Source of the DNA: Schizochytrium sp. TIO01 | Taxonomy: Eukaryota; Sar; Bigyra; Thraustochytrida; Thraustochytriidae | Length of the DNA: 64,000 bases | NCBI GenBank assembly: GCA_004764695.1 | Contig: SMSO01000031.1 | Coordinates: 7,993,261 to 8,057,260 of the forward strand | Direction: 5' to 3' | Shown here: one piece after another, positions 62,101-64,000 of the stretch | How the letters are laid out: the number at the start of each line of letters is the position of its first letter | How positions within the stretch are numbered: position 1 is the stretch's first letter | Notes under the pieces: generated by a model | What the model saw: the letters and a program-made list of their open reading frames with translations, nothing else | Databases searched by the model: none | What the model was told of the DNA's origin: nothing | Made by a program: the position numbers and the translations under genes

Positions 62101-64000
62101 AATAAACATAGTGTTACTCTATGAATTTAAATTTAGTCTTTTCAACTGTGCGGATACTTTGTCGCATTTATAACCAAAGTTGAACGTCGAATGGGTTCAA
62201 GAATGGTTCTAATTGTCAAAGGCGAATTGCATTGCATCATCATTCTATTCTTCTAGATTTCTCGGTTTCTTTTAAAGTCTGGAAATCAAACATGGCATAG
62301 CAAGCACAAGAATACTTATTTAGATTAAAACCACGACATCCAGCCTAGCCTTCCAAGCAGTCAGGACAATACAAGATTCAATTTGGGACGCTGAGACTGG
62401 GGATTACATTTCAACGTTTGGCTGCGGCCCAGGCACAATACAAACTGTGAGACCCATTTAATCGGACCATTCATCTATGTTTAAAATTGTGTGCGCACGC
62501 TACGAAGTAGCGACAAATAAAAAAGTCGCGATCCAAGCAACATTCTTGTTTACCTCAGCAGACTATTGACGAGAAAAGGAGTACTTACCATCCATGAGTG
62601 CTGGTTCATGGCAATGTCTACCATCCTGCACACTTACTCCATTTCTGCCTCAACGGCACGCGTTTTCGCGGACCCTTGCGAATGTCAAGCGAGTAAGCAG
62701 CCAGAGTTGGCAAACATGCACCCTGCGAGCTTTTCCAATCTGATGATTTAATAATTCTCAAGAAATCATAATTTAGACACGTGCCCACGTAACCAAGCTA
62801 GCCTTCTGCTATGAGCAAGCCCACATGCTGGTTTTGGTGCGCGTGCTCAAGCCCATGGCTAGCCCATTATGGAGATGATCATGGCTGTCGTGCACCAATG
62901 CCAGCTGATCCATCGTCGCTCAGATGAAAGGAATATCACCCAATGAGACAAAGTCTCTTTGTGGTGTCTGCTATATTCAGTGCCACAGCCAGTACTTCCT
63001 AACTCCTAGATCGCTTTAGCCTGGCTCAAACGTCTTCAGGTTTGCAACCTGAATTTATCAAGTGCCTAAGGTCTGAACCACTATTTTGTTAAATTCTAGC
63101 GCGTTCGAACTCAGATCTCAACTCCACGCACTGTCTAAGCATCGAACGCGAAACATGCGTGCTTAAGACAACAAACAATCAACTCGAGATCAGGGGACCT
63201 ACTCGAGGACGGAGCCACAATTCTGCACACGCCATCTCCAGCTCAATCTATCCCAAACCGGACAAGAACTTCTTCTAAAGCGTGGCCGATGACACGAATG
63301 ACGTGCTTGATCTTTAAACTTGTACTCTGAGTACCCCATCCTCGAGAGTGCACTGCCGTCCCTTTGAGAGCCTATGTACCTGCCTATCTATTACATGAGA
63401 AATTGGGCTCACTCGAAACCTTCTTTGCACACTATTCTCAAACTAAGAGCGCCCTTTTATTATATATCAACATCGTGGCATGCTCGGAGGTTACACAAAT
63501 GAAAACGAGGCGTTCGGAAAACCGGCCGAGTCGTGCTCTTGAAATCTCGTCTCCAGATCGTAGAGAGCACGTACTTACCTTCCCGCTCTCGCTCACTCGC
63601 AGCTCGAAGTTCTTGCTGCGAGTTCTCCTGCTCGGTTCCAAAGTCAACAGCTCTTAAAGGCTTGCGCACCTTTGTTGGGCTTGGGCAACATCTCGAGTAC
63701 TTTATCAACGTTGGCTTGGACCTGAATACTTCATGGCGGACGGTAGCGCCGAGAGTGGCTTCAGCCGTCGTCAAATCGTCGATCGTCGTCAGTGATGATG
63801 GCGACGATGGTGGTGTACACGTACGTAACTGAGGTGGCGGAAACTATGTATTCGTCTACGAGAGTATACACGTCGATCAAGATCCCTCGCTCGCCACAGT
63901 TTGTTTAGCGCAGAAGCTTTACATCTTACGCAGTCTGTGCATACATACATACAGACAGACAGCACTACCATCCACGGACACGCATCTTGAAAGCGACCTC
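59191..64000. other. Intergenic region to window end
   Basis: This is 4.8 kb upstream of the 621-residue gene. No gene is supported. Two tRNA-like (Pol III A-box-like) segments are seen near 61731-61800 (+) and 63040-63095 (-). (CATA)n and (CAGA)n repeats occur near 63942-63963. Open frames at 63364-63832 overlap one another on both strands and lack domains. The last few hundred bases may be a promoter for a gene beyond the window. Confidence 0.45.
61731..61800 (+). other. Possible tRNA-derived relic (weak)
   Basis: GGTTGGTCGAATAGTGGTTA is A-box-like and resembles the D-arm of several eukaryotic tRNAs. The downstream segment TTGCTGGACGCAAATG is only a poor B-box (GGTTCRANNCC). No cloverleaf can be drawn, so this is at most a decayed tRNA or SINE. 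Confidence 0.2.

Noticed and set aside
63364-63832. Several overlapping frames near the window end
   Set aside because: They are mutually overlapping on both strands, short, and without recognisable features.
1-64000. CRISPR arrays, rRNA genes and intact tRNA genes
   Set aside because: No regularly spaced direct repeats, rRNA blocks or cloverleaf-capable sequences were found by eye. A covariance-model scan would be more sensitive.

Overview
The window is nuclear DNA from an intron-poor, protist-like eukaryote. Supporting signs are an ER calnexin, N-terminal signal anchors, GT-AG introns that restore a split receptor gene, a roughly 5,000-residue HECT ubiquitin ligase, and two seven-helix receptors of the Dictyostelium cAMP-receptor (CAR) type. 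A labyrinthulomycete/thraustochytrid or related stramenopile fits best, but this is inference from gene content and style. No organism-specific marker was seen. Nothing viral, plasmid-like, CRISPR or bacterial was found.

Layout. Positions 1-3.5 kb hold the end of a circularly permuted YlqF/RbgA/MTG1 GTPase (+) converging on calnexin (-). A 3.7 kb spacer full of simple repeats and one perfect 18-bp palindrome follows. From 7.2 to 13.1 kb come a type II membrane glycosyltransferase-like protein (+), glycinamide ribonucleotide synthetase (PurD/GARS, -) with an unexpected C-terminal membrane anchor, and a small protein with an acylation-type N-terminus (MGSC..., -). Positions 13.1-17.9 kb are a spacer with microsatellites and a repeated and inverted 16-bp element directly upstream of the first CAR-like receptor (17.9-20.1 kb, +). 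Positions 20.1-32.6 kb are gene-poor. The second CAR-like receptor (32.66-35.04 kb, +) is a three-exon gene. Its first exon and TM1 exon are found only by reading through two GTAAGT...CACAG introns.

From 37.5 to 59.2 kb the window is gene-dense. It holds a giant HERC-like E3 ligase (RCC1 propeller, LamG-like, UBA, B-box, FN3, SPRY, HECT; +), now broken into two frames near 44.1 kb. Next are a secretory-pathway JmjC/cupin oxygenase (-), a PRMT7-like arginine methyltransferase (+), and an unknown signal-anchored protein (-) whose stop codon overlaps that of the methyltransferase. Positions 59.2-64 kb contain no gene I can support.

The genes are individually transcribed and mostly unrelated housekeeping or signalling functions, not an operon-like system. 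A loose theme is the endomembrane system: calnexin, the glycosyltransferase-like protein, the lumenal JmjC protein, and the anchored 621-residue protein. The most unusual points are the tail-anchored PurD, the frame break in the HERC-like gene, the spliced receptor, and the overlapping convergent stops.
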